A stretch of 26,963 bases of DNA from Paramacrobiotus richtersi (taxonomy: Eukaryota; Tardigrada; Eutardigrada; Parachela; Macrobiotidae), in the NCBI GenBank assembly GCA_034698045.1, contig JAQGAU010000506.1, forward strand, positions 1-26,963. The letters run 5' to 3'. How positions within the stretch are numbered: the stretch's first letter is position 1; every line of letters starts with the position of its first letter. The notes beneath the pieces are model-generated. The model did no database searches. It saw only the letters and a program-made list of their open reading frames with translations, and was not told where the DNA came from. Made by a program: the position numbers and the translations under genes. Below, in pieces: positions 8,066-18,491 of the stretch.

Positions 8066-8491
8066 ATGGCAATGGTCAAGCGTATGTCATTTGTGCAAAT
8101 TTTTTACAAGCTTGACTGCGTGTGGCTACATGCGCGTACGGTATTGGCACTTCAGGCATTTAGGTCCACCGTGATGTGTAACGGAAAGTATGGACCGTTA
8201 TGTGTAACAGTGGTATTTACCTCTACCTTCGTATGTTCCGTGGTTCCGAAAAGTCCCTCTGCGGAACTATTAATTCACTTACGCATAACGCCAGGTGGCA
8301 GAGCCCAACTCCGCGCGCCGGCAGAACGGACTTTCTTAAACATCCCGGGGACAAAACGCCCCGCAACTTCTGGTCATGGGGACAAAAACTCCCGAGTGTA
8401 TTACCAAAAGAAAAAACGTGCCGCTCAGTTCAACTCAGTAAAATATTTTATTAATGTTTGTTCACGGTTGAGGTTTGTCCATGTCCCTTAG
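8066..8491 (+). CDS. Longest ORF in the element, 141 aa, doubtful
   Basis: It runs from an ATG at 8066. The peptide has a hydrophobic patch around residues 42-60 and a basic C-terminal third, with no recognised domain. In random DNA of this size and composition a frame this long is expected about once or less, so length alone is weak support. It contains a small CGGGG...CCCCG hairpin near 8344-8362 and ends where an opposing 135-codon frame ends. Confidence 0.18.
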   Translation: MAMVKRMSFVQIFYKLDCVWLHARTVLALQAFRSTVMCNGKYGPLCVTVVFTSTFVCSVVPKSPSAELLIHLRITPGGRAQLRAPAERTFLNIPGTKRPATSGHGDKNSRVYYQKKKRAAQFNSVKYFINVCSRLRFVHVP

Positions 8492-8869
8492 AAAATAACA
8501 ACCAGCTTTTACATCGCAGAAAAATTCTGGACCTGGAAAAACCAGTCTGGCATGCAGCTGATTTCGGGCCATGAGTACGTTAACACAATTCATAAACAAT
8601 AAGCACTTCAATCTCGCGCGAACCCATTTAGGCCAGCGGCCGTTTTCGCCCATGGCCGTTTTATCTGTGGTCCTTTTGGTTCCTGTCCGTTTTGGTGCCT
8701 GGCCTTTATTGCGCAGGTCGCTTTTCTGAAACCTTTTGGGCCGGACAAATTTTTCCCGGGACGAGATGTCGGGGAGCCAAATGCTTTTCTCATATTGCAG
8801 TTCTTTTCTGTTCCTGAATGAATGTATAGCGCTTTCTTGTTCCCAGTGCAAGCTATCCAGTTTTCCCAC
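8462..8869 (-). CDS. Hypothetical 135-aa ORF, doubtful
   Basis: This frame overlaps a second minus-strand frame of 116 codons (8958-8608), and both cross a short degenerate tandem repeat at 8633-8712. The repeat, lacking stop codons in several frames, probably explains why both are long. The product would be strongly basic (KRTGTKRTTDKT in the middle). No family is recognised. Confidence 0.12.
   Translation of the reverse strand: MGKLDSLHWEQESAIHSFRNRKELQYEKSIWLPDISSREKFVRPKRFQKSDLRNKGQAPKRTGTKRTTDKTAMGENGRWPKWVRARLKCLLFMNCVNVLMARNQLHARLVFPGPEFFCDVKAGCYFLRDMDKPQP
8633..8712 (+). repeat. Short degenerate tandem repeat, 13-18 bp unit
   Basis: GGCCGTTTT, GGCCGTTTT, GGTCCTTTTGG, TGTCCGTTTTGG and TGGCCTTTATT follow one another, bounded by inverted AGGCCAG and CTGGCCT. 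GC content is well above the surroundings. Confidence 0.5.
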
Positions 8870-9353
8870 TGAAGTAGTGATGTCTGCAAGCGTTGATGGA
8901 TCAACGGGTAACTTGACGGATGGGCATAAATCAACAAATCTTTATCGAACTGCCCCAAAAATGTAGCGATCGCGTGGACACAGTTGTGGTCGACTGTGTT
9001 ACTGTTGTCGTTTTGTGCGATGCACTCCTGGTCACCATGGAGGCCAAAATCTTGCGACGTACCGCTGACGATCGATTTTACAAATCTTCTTTCCCGGTTT
9101 TCTTTTAAAGTTGGCAGCTTGCATGCAGTTTCCAGGTTCTTTTTAGACTCTTAAGAGCAACAGAAGTGACAGAATGTGCGGTCTCAATCAAGCTGACAAC
9201 TTCTACATTCTTTTTATCGTATTGGTCTGGTATGAAATCGCAGTCTGGTATGAATGAACCATTAAAATTTAACTGCAAATCACTCGTCAGTTAGTGAAAC
9301 TGAAAGCCAGAACGGAAAGACGATATTCATGTAATCCTACTTCCTAGCAGCGG

Positions 9354-9713
9354 CTAGCGCGTTTCGGGGTGTCGATGATTAATTAGCAACACACACAAAT
9401 TGACACAATCATTTGTGACATGTGACATTCGTGGTGTAGCGAATTCAAATTTGCTGGTACAGCATGCCGTTAAGAAAATGTTGCTAGTGTCGACAGTGGT
9501 TTTAAACATTTTTCGCATGCTGTAGGATAATTTTTTCGCAATGTTTTGATTATAAACATTAAACTGCTGTACTAATGATGCCCATATAAATGGAGAAAAG
9601 AAAGATAGGATATGCAGCTTCCTTAAACGCGCAAACTGCGGAAACATACTTGGTAAATACATAACGCGCGCTGTTTTACGGAATTGCGCAGTATGGGAAT
9701 CGGGTTTTTTCAT
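9354..9713 (-). CDS. Hypothetical 119-aa ORF, function unknown
   Basis: It runs from a natural ATG at 9713 to a TAG at 9354. The peptide is basic with a hydrophobic segment around residues 34-50 (HILSFFSPFIWASLV) that could be membrane-associated, and scattered cysteines near the C-terminus. It does not overlap any repeat found here, and the opposite strand is not open over its length, which makes it one of the cleaner candidates. No homologue is recognised and it may still be chance. Confidence 0.22.
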   Translation of the reverse strand: MKKPDSHTAQFRKTARVMYLPSMFPQFARLRKLHILSFFSPFIWASLVQQFNVYNQNIAKKLSYSMRKMFKTTVDTSNIFLTACCTSKFEFATPRMSHVTNDCVNLCVLLINHRHPETR

Positions 9714-10001
9714 TGAAGATTTTATCTAACTGCGGACAGCGATGGGTATGGAAAATTATTTAGGGGTAATGATAGACCCGTCATGAAATCAGGTTGTACT
9801 TGCGTATCACGCAAAAAACTTGAAACCGTAGAGTAGTGGCAATAAAAGCTTTAAATTCAGACTATAGAATGTCAGTAAAGTGTGACACTTCAGCCTGTAT
9901 TTTTTAAATTTTCGTATAGCTGTTAAGCACTTTAAATTTGTTGAAGACTTACAAATAACTGCTAGCAACTGAACGACTCCAAATCCTGATCACGACTGTT
10001 C

Positions 10002-10502
10002 TTACCGATTTTGACCACCGCGGCCAACCAAAAGTCGTAGGAAGCCACAATGACAGTCGATAACAGCTGCGTCCATAATCATCATGAACGGGCACATGCA
10101 GCGGATGCTCCCTGCGCTAGTACAGTTTTTCCTGCTTTGTCGTGTTAATCATGGAGGTTGTATTTTTTTCTGGATTCGTACAGCTGAAGGTACCCTTCGG
10201 AGATTCTTATAATTGTCCCACTGAAAGAACGATGCTGTAAGCGTCCATTTTGGGTATGTTGACCGATCGACAAAGTTAATCGTCAAAACCAGTGAATGGC
10301 CCATATATAGGTTTTGGCTTCATGCATGGTAATTAGACAACGCCAACAGCACATTCCGGAAGACCTCGTGCAGTATTATTATGTGCTCTTCTAAGGACTG
10401 CATCGAAATCTCGGCAATGCAGTACATATCCTCGAGCGGCTGACCATCTGTTGCCTGCCATCTGACTTCATGAAACTGATTCGCACATACAGTCTGTCCA
10501 AA
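10002..10502 (-). pseudogene. Minus-strand frame of 167 codons broken only by two TGA
   Basis: Between a TAA at 10503-10505 and a TAA at 10002-10004 one frame is interrupted only by TGA at 10320-10322 and 10149-10151. The first segment has a heptad-like stretch (SMQSLEEHIIILHEVFRNVL). No family is recognised. It parallels the frame at 2732-3280, in which the only interruptions are also TGA. Confidence 0.13.
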
Positions 10503-10509
10503 TTACTCT

Positions 10510-11928
10510 GAATACTAACAAATGTGCGTGTTAGTTCCATACATTATCTTCGTAATTCTGTTGTATGTCCGCGTTGATTAAGTCAGTTTACCGTTTTGTG
10601 AAGCTCGCTGTGTATAATACTAATAACCGTGAGAAATGAAATTTTAGCCATAAAAGGTTTTAATGCCACAGCGTCATATAAGAATGTATGCTTGTAAATA
10701 TGTTTCATAAATTTTGATTTTATTTCCTGTATCTTTATTTTGTTTTACGTTTAGTGTGTATGTGTTTACATTGTAAAAGACTGTCGACCGATAAATTGCG
10801 ATCATTCTGCTGCTGGCCGGCGACGGTGCCGAGTTCAGCACACTGTGGCCTGCTCGCTGTTGATAAACCGAATTATGTCAATAACGCCGTCTACGGGATG
10901 GTGACCGATCGGCCACTAATGCACTAATATGCAGTAGCCATCTAGCTTGTGCGGATATGGAGCATGAGCCAGCAAACGATTAGCTCAGTTTCTGCCAAAT
11001 TTCACAATTAAGCTTCATTGGTTTAATACCCTCGCCGCGGTGCACAAGTATAATTGTGCATGTGGTTTCGTTGTGGTGTTTAAAAGAAATCAACGACAAT
11101 AAAACAAAACGACCAGAAATGATAAGAAAGGTCAGCAAGGGCGCTGATGAGCTCGCACGCTAGGCGGCGCCTTTCTGCCTTAAGTACTTTTACGCGTAAC
11201 AACGCACACGGACGGGGGCTGTTTGTTAATATTAAATTCTTTTTTTTTGAGTATTGCGTCGGATAATAGCTTGGATTGCAATTTATTTTTCCAATGTTTA
11301 TTTGACAGTGGTAGCAAATATTACAGATTATTGGGAATGTACATATTGTAAATTCTTGGTTAAAAAGAGAAGTCAAAATGGCAGTGAACTAGCAGAACGG
11401 CAATTGTCACGTATGCACATTAATATTAATAAATTAAAACACATCCAAATAAAGAAACTGAAATCCGAAGCAAAAATTCAAACTGTGTTAAACTTTGACT
11501 AAATTCTACGAATTAAGGATTTGTAAGTTAAAATTGCTCGCGTTTAGGAGATGAACAGGGAAATGTTCTGCGTATAGAACAAAATTGTTTCTGGTTTTCG
11601 TTTAGCCGGGTTATTGTATGGCATACAATTCTAGAACTTCTATGTTTTTTCTTGTGAAGTTGTGCGTACGGCATTTTGTTTCTGCTTGGTTTATTTTCGG
11701 TTACCTGTTGTTATTGTTTGATAATTCTCCTTTGTTAGTTTACCCGCAAAAAATTATTGTAGATATGTATATATGAAAACTAACTGATTAATTAATATTA
11801 ACTGCTGCATCAAACATTCCCTGCAAGTTGGTCATGAATTTTCTTGAAGTTTGTTCTTGTTCCTATACAGTTTCACCATGAGGGTTGTTTGTCCGATCAT
11901 GTTGATTATCAGGATTTCGATTGTTCAC
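10510..11928. other. Intergenic, no supported gene
   Basis: Mostly AT-rich, with a GC-richer island at 10795-10920 and another at 11130-11215 where the minus strand is open for 98 codons (11376-11080). Opposing frames of 82-98 codons overlap at 11254-11376, and none resembles a family. TATATA-rich DNA occurs around 11760. Confidence 0.4.
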
Positions 11929-12138
11929 CCTTGTGACGTCAGCGCCGCAGTGACTCGCCCCGGACAAATAGTCAGAATAATCAGCCACATCCAGTAATCG
12001 AAATAATCCATACTACATCCCGAGGTAGTACTGTTAGCGTAGAAGTCAGTGGCCCTACTCAGTTCGAATACAACATGGCCGAAAATGAGTCGTAATTATA
12101 CTCAGCCGGAGCTGCCGGAATAGGATGACGTCACAAGG
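11929..12138. mobile_element. 210-bp MITE with CCTTGTGACGTCA ends
   Basis: The ends are perfect 13-base inverted repeats, CCTTGTGACGTCA at 11929-11941 and its complement at 12126-12138. The interior is non-coding and GC-richer than the AT-rich flanks. The TGTGACGTCA core contains a CRE-type palindrome and is shared with the ends at 2537 and 3393. No clear target duplication is seen. Confidence 0.62.
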
Positions 12139-13080
12139 CCCGTTTTACAACCCAAATATAATTTGTACCGCCGCTAATATATTCCTTGTGCAATAATTTT
12201 GTTCAGAACCAAATTCTGCAATGCAATGCTCTTGTTGCAATATAACCAACCAATATAGTCTTAAAACAATTAACATCCCTTCGTTCAAGAAGTAAAAAGC
12301 ATTGATAGCAATTTTAGCAGTAGCAGTAACAGTACACGATCACACAATACAACAAAATGTTCACTGTCTTAATGTAACGGCAAACAAAAAACAAAAATTC
12401 GCCTGATTATGCAACAATTTTTCCAGAAATGTACGCAACTTTAGCAATAACATTTTGTAAAACTCTGTAAAAAGTCAAAAAGAAAAATTTGTATATGCAG
12501 CTTAATTACCGTTCGAGTGCCGTAGCACACTCTCCTTGAGATCACAGACGCATACCTACAACGAAACGCTGCTTGACCATATATATGTATTTACATGTCG
12601 TGAAATTTATTTCAGTCAAGAAAAACTAACACCAGATAGCAGAAAAATACGAACAAGAAATAAAAATAAAAACTAGGCATATCAGCTGCCAAAAATTTAT
12701 CGGGAATGAGAATTTCAACAAGATACTGCTAAAATACCAGCAAACGATAAAACAATTCAAACAAAAGCACCCAACAAAAGAATCATCAGCCATTTCGTTA
12801 TTATCTCGTAACAGCGAGTTCAGCGTCCCGAATTAAATTCGCTGTTGTAAGTTGCAATCAGTAAAAACAAGTTGACCGTTAATTAACGTTACCACTCGAT
12901 GTGTGTCGTGTACTCGACGTTAGCCTGACGAAGTATAACTGCAAAACACGGCAATTACAGAACGTTTGTTAAATCTGCAGTTTCCAAAATTGATTACACA
13001 ATATTAATACATTTTGTGAGAGTATTTTGAATTTGTACGTTAATTTGCAGTATCTTATAAGTAAGCCATAAATTTCGCAA
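12139..13080. other. AT-rich non-coding stretch
   Basis: Long runs of A-rich plus-strand sequence with no frame over 60 codons. I see no gene, repeat copy or structured element here. Confidence 0.6.
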
Positions 13081-13104
13081 GTTCATTCATGCATACAGAA
13101 ACTG

Positions 13105-13346
13105 ATGGACCATATGCATAAGAACAAGCATTGTTGTCGTGACCGCGGTATTCGTTATATGATGTCAGTCCTGGCTGAAAGTGTCCGCACTTCTTCCTTG
13201 GCGGGGGGATGGTCAGTGAAGGCGAACATGGTTGACGCTAGTAACGAAAAGCACATTTCGATGGACAAGCATTCGAAATGGAACAACAGAGAGTCCTTAA
13301 TCCTTATAGCGAGTGGAGAGAAACACTTCCACCGTCACATTCTGCA
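13105..13346 (+). CDS. Candidate internal exon, function unknown
   Basis: The open frame from an ATG at 13105 is preceded by a pyrimidine-poor but plausible acceptor (CATACAG just upstream) and followed by GTAAGTAT at 13347. Third positions are moderately GC-enriched. A second open segment follows after another acceptor-like CTGCAG at 13617-13622 and runs to a TGA at 13814, but its phase does not join this one without a stop. No domain is recognised, and the frame may be chance. Confidence 0.17.
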
Positions 13347-14103
13347 GTAAGTATATCGTCGTGCGCAAATGGTTCGGATATCGTATAATTCCGGACCTCC
13401 GGTACGTGTCGGTGAAGATTTATTGACATTAAATTTGTCCCATATTGAGCCAGCAGTCTGCGCTTCCATTTGCGTCGTTTGACGTTTTATCAACATGCCA
13501 CTGCGTAATTCACATGTTGCGCACTTGCAAAACTGGTGTCACCTTCGACTGCACTAATTTTCCATACAGCTTTTAACACAAAAACTAAACTGCATGGAAT
13601 TTTAAAAATTGCAACTCTGCAGAATTACCGAACTGATTTCGTTAAAGGTAATGTGCGCGCGTCTTACGTGAGCAGCGCTAGCTCTGACTGGTCGACAGAG
13701 GCGTCTTTGACAGGATTTTTGACTAGCGGATCGAATGAGCATTCCTTCGAGCCCGCTCCAGCATTGCGTCAACTCAGTGTCAGGTCTCCTTCTATGAGCA
13801 TAATTAACAATTGAATTCCCGTTAACCAAGCCGCAGACAACTATACAGAACAAAATCGATTATTGAATGTGAATCGAAAACGCTAGCTATTAAACGAAAG
13901 GCCAAGCTACATAGGAATGAACAACAAAAGCAAAATCAAAGCCACTGAAACTTAATTAATAAATTTAATACGGAGTGACACCCGATGACTTTTATACAAA
14001 ATGTAAAGTTGTTTTAAACTGTATTCTTATTCGTATAAATAATTATACGACTTATGTAGAAATATCAAGGAACAAGGTTTTTGATTCTGTACATCGAAAA
14101 TGC

Positions 14104-14186
14104 AAAAAAAATCAGTACTGGGGAATCGAACCGCAGCGGGCGCGCTCCGTAACCCTAGCATCAGTACACTGGACCATCGTCAAACC
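14104..14186 (-). ncRNA. tRNA-like pol III unit with T8 terminator
   Basis: On the minus strand, TGGTCCAGTGT at 14176-14166 fits the box A consensus and GGTTCGATTCC at 14132-14122 fits box B exactly, 44 bases apart as in tRNA genes. A run of eight T follows at once (14111-14104), a standard pol III terminator. The T arm can pair with one mismatch, but the acceptor ends do not pair, so this is a tRNA pseudogene or the head of a tRNA-derived SINE rather than a working tRNA. The amino-acid identity cannot be assigned. Confidence 0.55.
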
Positions 14187-14189
14187 AGT

Positions 14190-15979
14190 TTTAAAGCAAC
14201 GATTTCCGTGCCTGTTAGTTGACTCGAAGCGTAAACATAAAAATGTAAACATCAAAACAGAAGCGCAAAAATATTCCTGTAAACATTGAAAAACTCTAAA
14301 AGAACAACTAACAAATCTGTGTTTACGTGCACATACGTACACATTTCGGATTTTTGTGACAGAACTAGAAGAAACTGAGTTAGTTCATTGACAGGAACTC
14401 CTGACACGCCTCTTCACTACGAATCCTTATACGAACTACAGTACAGCATGACCTGATCCAACTTGCTGAGCTGTTTTTCCGCGTAAGGGCTTTCTAGTAA
14501 TACTACAAACACAATACGAAGATACATAAAGCCTGTAAATACATAATAACTGTAACTGTTAATACTGTAAATATATGAAGCTTTCGTTGATTGTTGTAGA
14601 TCAATGTAACTGAAACACTAACAGCAAAATCAAATTATTTAGCACTTTGTTTGCCTCTACAAGTTTCAGTACAAAAAGAACAGAACGCTTTGCTTCATCT
14701 TAGTATTTCTGATTTTGCTGATTATTTTTATGCTGCTTGATATTTTATTTGTTTCTAAAGAATGACTATTACGGACTCGCACTTGTTAAAAAATGATTTA
14801 AAGGGCAACTGAACAATTCGGGAAAAAAACGAATTAAATTAAACATCAATAACGTTTCTGTTTATTTTACTGTAGTTTCAACGTGAACCTTTTACACTAG
14901 TATTAAATTCCCCGTTTACTTCCTTCTGTTCACATATCCGAGTTATACCGAATCTCGACAATGAGCTGGGTAAAGACGCATTGGAGCAAGTACAACATCA
15001 TCGCCCTGCACTTCTGAAAACAATTTATTTATGTTTAGGTTTAAGTTAGCGTTTTTTATGTCATATCCCTTTTGCGGTCCTGCCAGTTGCAGACGTTACT
15101 CGATGAATATCGCTGTGCAACAGATATGTGATGTTGCATTGGTGTGCGCAGTATGATGATTGGTAAATTTGGCACGCAGTGTGTGCGATTCAAATTCTAT
15201 GATTAAGTTGGCGTAGTCAATACTTTTGTAAATGCAGGGTACATGATGGCAGAGTATCGATACACAGATAAGAATATTATGTATAACGAGTGAAAACATT
15301 TTTGGTGTTTAATATTTAATTACATTTTATCGACGCAGTAATCATATTAAAAATGATTAAATAAAGTAACTGTCGGGAGAATAAAAATTTTATTTACTGA
15401 ATTGGACTGTGTTGCATCGATATTAACGGATTTTTACTCTAAAATTATAAATGTGGCATAATTCGTAACTGCGAATTGGTGTAGGGTACCTACTTTACGG
15501 TAGAAAAAATTTTGAGAATTTTGAAATCATAAAAAGATAGCTGTCGATTATTGAAAATGTCGCTCCAATAACACTTAGTCAGTTTAATGGAACGCCATCG
15601 ATAAATCAGAGAATCACGGAGCCACCGAACTACGAAATTTCTTAACATCTTGAATGAGACTTGACAGTACGTACTTATGAAGCAGATATATATGCACACT
15701 GACCATACCCATGGATTTGGATTTCACATCAATATTCCTACATATTTTCTCACTTCTGAGAAAATAAAATATATTGATCGATTTCGATGTTTTCGACCGG
15801 TGTTTTGACCACGTTTTATAGGAATAACTCTCGGTAATGTCCCGGTGAAATTGCTTTCGCATAGTTCGGTAAAAATTTCATAATAAAATGTTGGTGGCCT
15901 TTCATGTAATCCTCTTGATAAGTAACAAATTAACAAATCCAAAATTTGGTTAATTAAGTTTATTGGTGATGAAATAATT
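14190..15979. other. AT-rich stretch without a supported gene
   Basis: Apart from a small CGTATAA...TTATACG palindrome nearby (14033-14050) and several minus-strand frames of 67-87 codons between 15096 and 15987, which overlap one another in different phases, nothing stands out. The frames have AT-rich third positions and no recognised motif. Confidence 0.45.
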
Positions 15980-16434
15980 TTGACCACGTTGTTCGGCAGG
16001 GAAAATCCGCTCTATCGGACGACGGACGCCACATGTTTGCATACAGTTCCTGACACCTACATATCAACGGCAGCGCTAGAGCGGCCGGGCATGCTGCGCA
16101 GCTTGCCGAGAATAAGAAGCGCCGCTTTTACGCATTCGTGGAAGAACCCTGTTATTTGTTATATCCGTGGGCGGTGGAAACGTTTGGAACTCTGGGATCT
16201 GCTTTTATAAAACTTATTCAATTCGCCGGACGAAAGATTAGGGAATTAACGGGAGAGTCGAGAGCGACCGCCTTCATTAAACGTCGAATTAGTTTAGCTG
16301 TACTTGTGAAGGGAAATGCCGCATCCGTTTCGGGCGCACTTCCCGGACGTTCTATTGTGTCAGATAACGATTTTGGTTGTTTCTTTAATGTTTTACTTTT
16401 AGTTTTTAGCAGTGTCCATCCGCTCGCTCTCTAG
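15980..16434 (+). pseudogene. C-terminal tail of a retroelement reverse-transcriptase ORF, frameshifted
   Basis: The first frame (from about 15980) reads DATCLHTVPDTYISTAA. After a one-base shift near 16075-16090, the second frame reads AAGHAAQLAENKKRR and then LYPWAVETFG, GRKIRELTGESRATAFIKRR and GNAAS before a TAG at 16432-16434. From memory, this order (DATC..DT...SY, an alanine/lysine-rich helix, AVET.G, a TGE.R..FL.QR core, GNAAS) is the region that follows the reverse-transcriptase domain in many invertebrate retroelement proteins. The polymerase domain itself is absent, as expected for a 5'-truncated insertion. The tail's own function is unknown to me. I cannot assign the retroelement clade without a search. 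Confidence 0.75.
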
Positions 16435-16712
16435 CTCTGTCGCTGCGGCTTTTGCCAATAACATCAGTTTTAACAGTGCAGACATTATTTTCCCAGGAGA
16501 TTAGCGCGATACCGCAGCATCTATGATAATTACCGAACAGTATTATTAAGGTAAGCTAGCTGCGTAAGAAATCAACTGGAATTCACTTCACAATATGTAA
16601 GTATCTGAATAACGATACACCGATGAAAAACCCAGGTGAAAAAAAATTACTGTGTCACAATTAAGACATTCCTGCGTTCCGGCACGAGCTAACCAGCAAG
16701 GCTTTTTAACGC

Positions 16713-17063
16713 GGGGTTGGGAATAAATGCGCCACATATACTAAACAAGTGTACTAAATCGGGTGAGCAGTTTTTTATTCTGTACCACACATAAAAGTGA
16801 AAAGCTACGAATTTTTAATTTATTAATGCATAAATTGGTTAATCAATACGATTACGACATAAAGAATCAACACGATTACGATCTTGATTCGACTCTTGTA
16901 GACCGCTCTCTTAATTCAGCCAACTTACGCATTAATAACTTGGCAAATTCAGAAGTTGTCACATGTACAGCATTTTTATGTGTGGTATAGAATGAGGCAT
17001 TGCTGAATACTCCCCAGTTGTAGTGAATGTTTTATTGTAGTGGCGCACTTATTCCCAACTCCG
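16713..17063. mobile_element. About 350-bp nested element with TTGGGAATAA ends
   Basis: The left end contains GTTGGGAATAAATGCGCCAC (from 16716) and the right end the inverted AGTTGGGAATAAGTGCGCCAC, differing at one base in twenty. The inverted match fades into CATATACTA/TACAATA. A plus-strand frame of 75 codons inside (16763-16990) has AT-rich codons, contains a short CGATTACGA duplication and is probably meaningless. Flanking bases give no convincing target duplication. Confidence 0.65.
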
Positions 17064-17130
17064 GGCGAAAAATCCTTGCTTGTAAGGATTACAACGGCAA
17101 TATTTTCGTACACCTAAAACTTATGGGACG

Positions 17131-17175
17131 ATCGTAGTGTAATTGCTTAAATCCTGCAACTTCTTGTTCGTGCAG
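17131..17175 (+). other. tRNA box A-like motif with weak box B
   Basis: ATCGTAGTGTAATTGC at 17131 fits the box A pattern TRGYNNARNNG. A weak box B-like TTGTTCGTGCAGTCC follows at the usual distance. Related ATCGTAGTG motifs occur at 17868, 18107 and 23589, always on the plus strand. Confidence 0.35.
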
Positions 17176-17294
17176 TCCACAATTTAGAAATGTACATTGA
17201 TATGTTGTCATCGTAAAATATATTCCAGATTTTTTTGAACCCTTTGTAATAGTATATTAGTTAACAAATAAAAGAGATCAGCGCTTTAATCAAT

Positions 17295-17393
17295 TAAAAC
17301 AATTAATTATTTTATTAAACTGAATTAAAAAAATGATTAAATTAATATAGTTAAATATTTTTTTCCATAGCATTTTTTTAAATAATTGTTTTA
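17295..17393. repeat. AT-rich inverted repeat
   Basis: TAAAACAATTA at 17295-17305 is repeated inverted at 17380-17393, around an almost pure A/T interior. It could be a small foldback element, but the low complexity makes chance pairing likely. Confidence 0.3.
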
Positions 17394-18086
17394 TTTCACC
17401 TGGTCTGTTGTTCTATTGTACTGTCATGGATACATATTTCTTTGCTGTTTATAATTTACGCTGTTACATTAGCTGTTAGCTGCAGTCGAAATTTGTATTA
17501 CAGTAGTTGCGGAAGTTTTAATCCTATAAGTGCATTTGTTAAATAATTATGCTGAATTTACTGGGAAAATAAAAAAATTATTGGAGGACTTCACAGGCCA
17601 GCAACATAAAAATATTATACATGAAACAAATTGAACACAACTAACGATAAAAGCAACGTGCGAAACAATCTGCGACTAAGGATGTGCCAAAAGTTTGAGA
17701 GATCTATGAACATATGTGTGTTAAATTATTTCTCGGATTTTGGTAAGGTCTGCAGCGTTGTTCCGGACGTTTTTAGGAATATGTTGATGTGGTTTTGTTC
17801 TCACTTTGAGACAAATGAAATTTGCTTTGCGGACAGCTGGTAGCCTCGTGCACAGATCTTGTTGCAAATCGTAGTGTAGAGGCAAATGTGATCTTCAGAG
17901 TCCAAGGCTGGGTGACAGATGAGTGAAAAAATCAGTTGGATTTCAACAAAGAAAGCTATCGTTTGTCTTTTTTTGCTGAAATTGAACAGCAGCATTTAAA
18001 TTACATTTCGCACTGTAATGTCAATTATGATATGCATGGCATTCTTTATATTGTTTACTGCAAAAGACATCCTTGGTGGACTAAAA

Positions 18087-18203
18087 AGTCGTGCTTGATA
18101 TGGAAGATCGTAGTGCAATGGCTTTTAGAATTTCTGAAATCGGGCTATAATACAGCCTTGTCTTACAAGACTGTAGAATTATCATTTTTTTCTCAAAAAA
18201 TAT
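18087..18203 (+). repeat. 115-bp dispersed repeat, copy 1
   Basis: It shares with 23569-23683 an almost exact core (TTGATATGGAAGATCGTAG then TGCAATGGCTTTT) and, after a diverged middle, AATACAGC...CTGTAG and a T-rich TTTTTTCTCA end. The box A-like GTAGTGCAATGG suggests a tRNA-derived origin. It lies inside a 103-codon plus-strand frame (17936-18247) that is probably not a gene, because the repeat copy at 23569 is closed in that frame. Confidence 0.6.
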
Positions 18204-18491
18204 TTTCGTTGTTTACTTCAAAGTTCCAGCTGTTACGAACTGGTTAATATTTTGAACAATTCGGATTTGCACAACTCGGATTTATTTGTTCTGGAGAGTG
18301 AAAGCAGACTGCGCCAACTTTCGCCACATCAAGCACTGACATGCCACTCTACTACGATATTTTCCCAGTATCTATCATTCTTTCCCAACATGAATCGGTC
18401 CAAATCGTATTGCTGTAGAAATCTTGAGATTCAGATTTCCCTGAAGTCGGTAAAATTCATCAGTAATCCTACAAACAGTAGCAGCTTATGA

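Noticed and set aside
14112-14342. 76-codon minus-strand frame
   Set aside because: It is the translation of the tRNA-like unit and its flank, not an independent gene.
17936-18247. 103-codon plus-strand frame
   Set aside because: It overlaps a dispersed repeat whose other copy has stops in this frame, and it lacks an ATG at its start.
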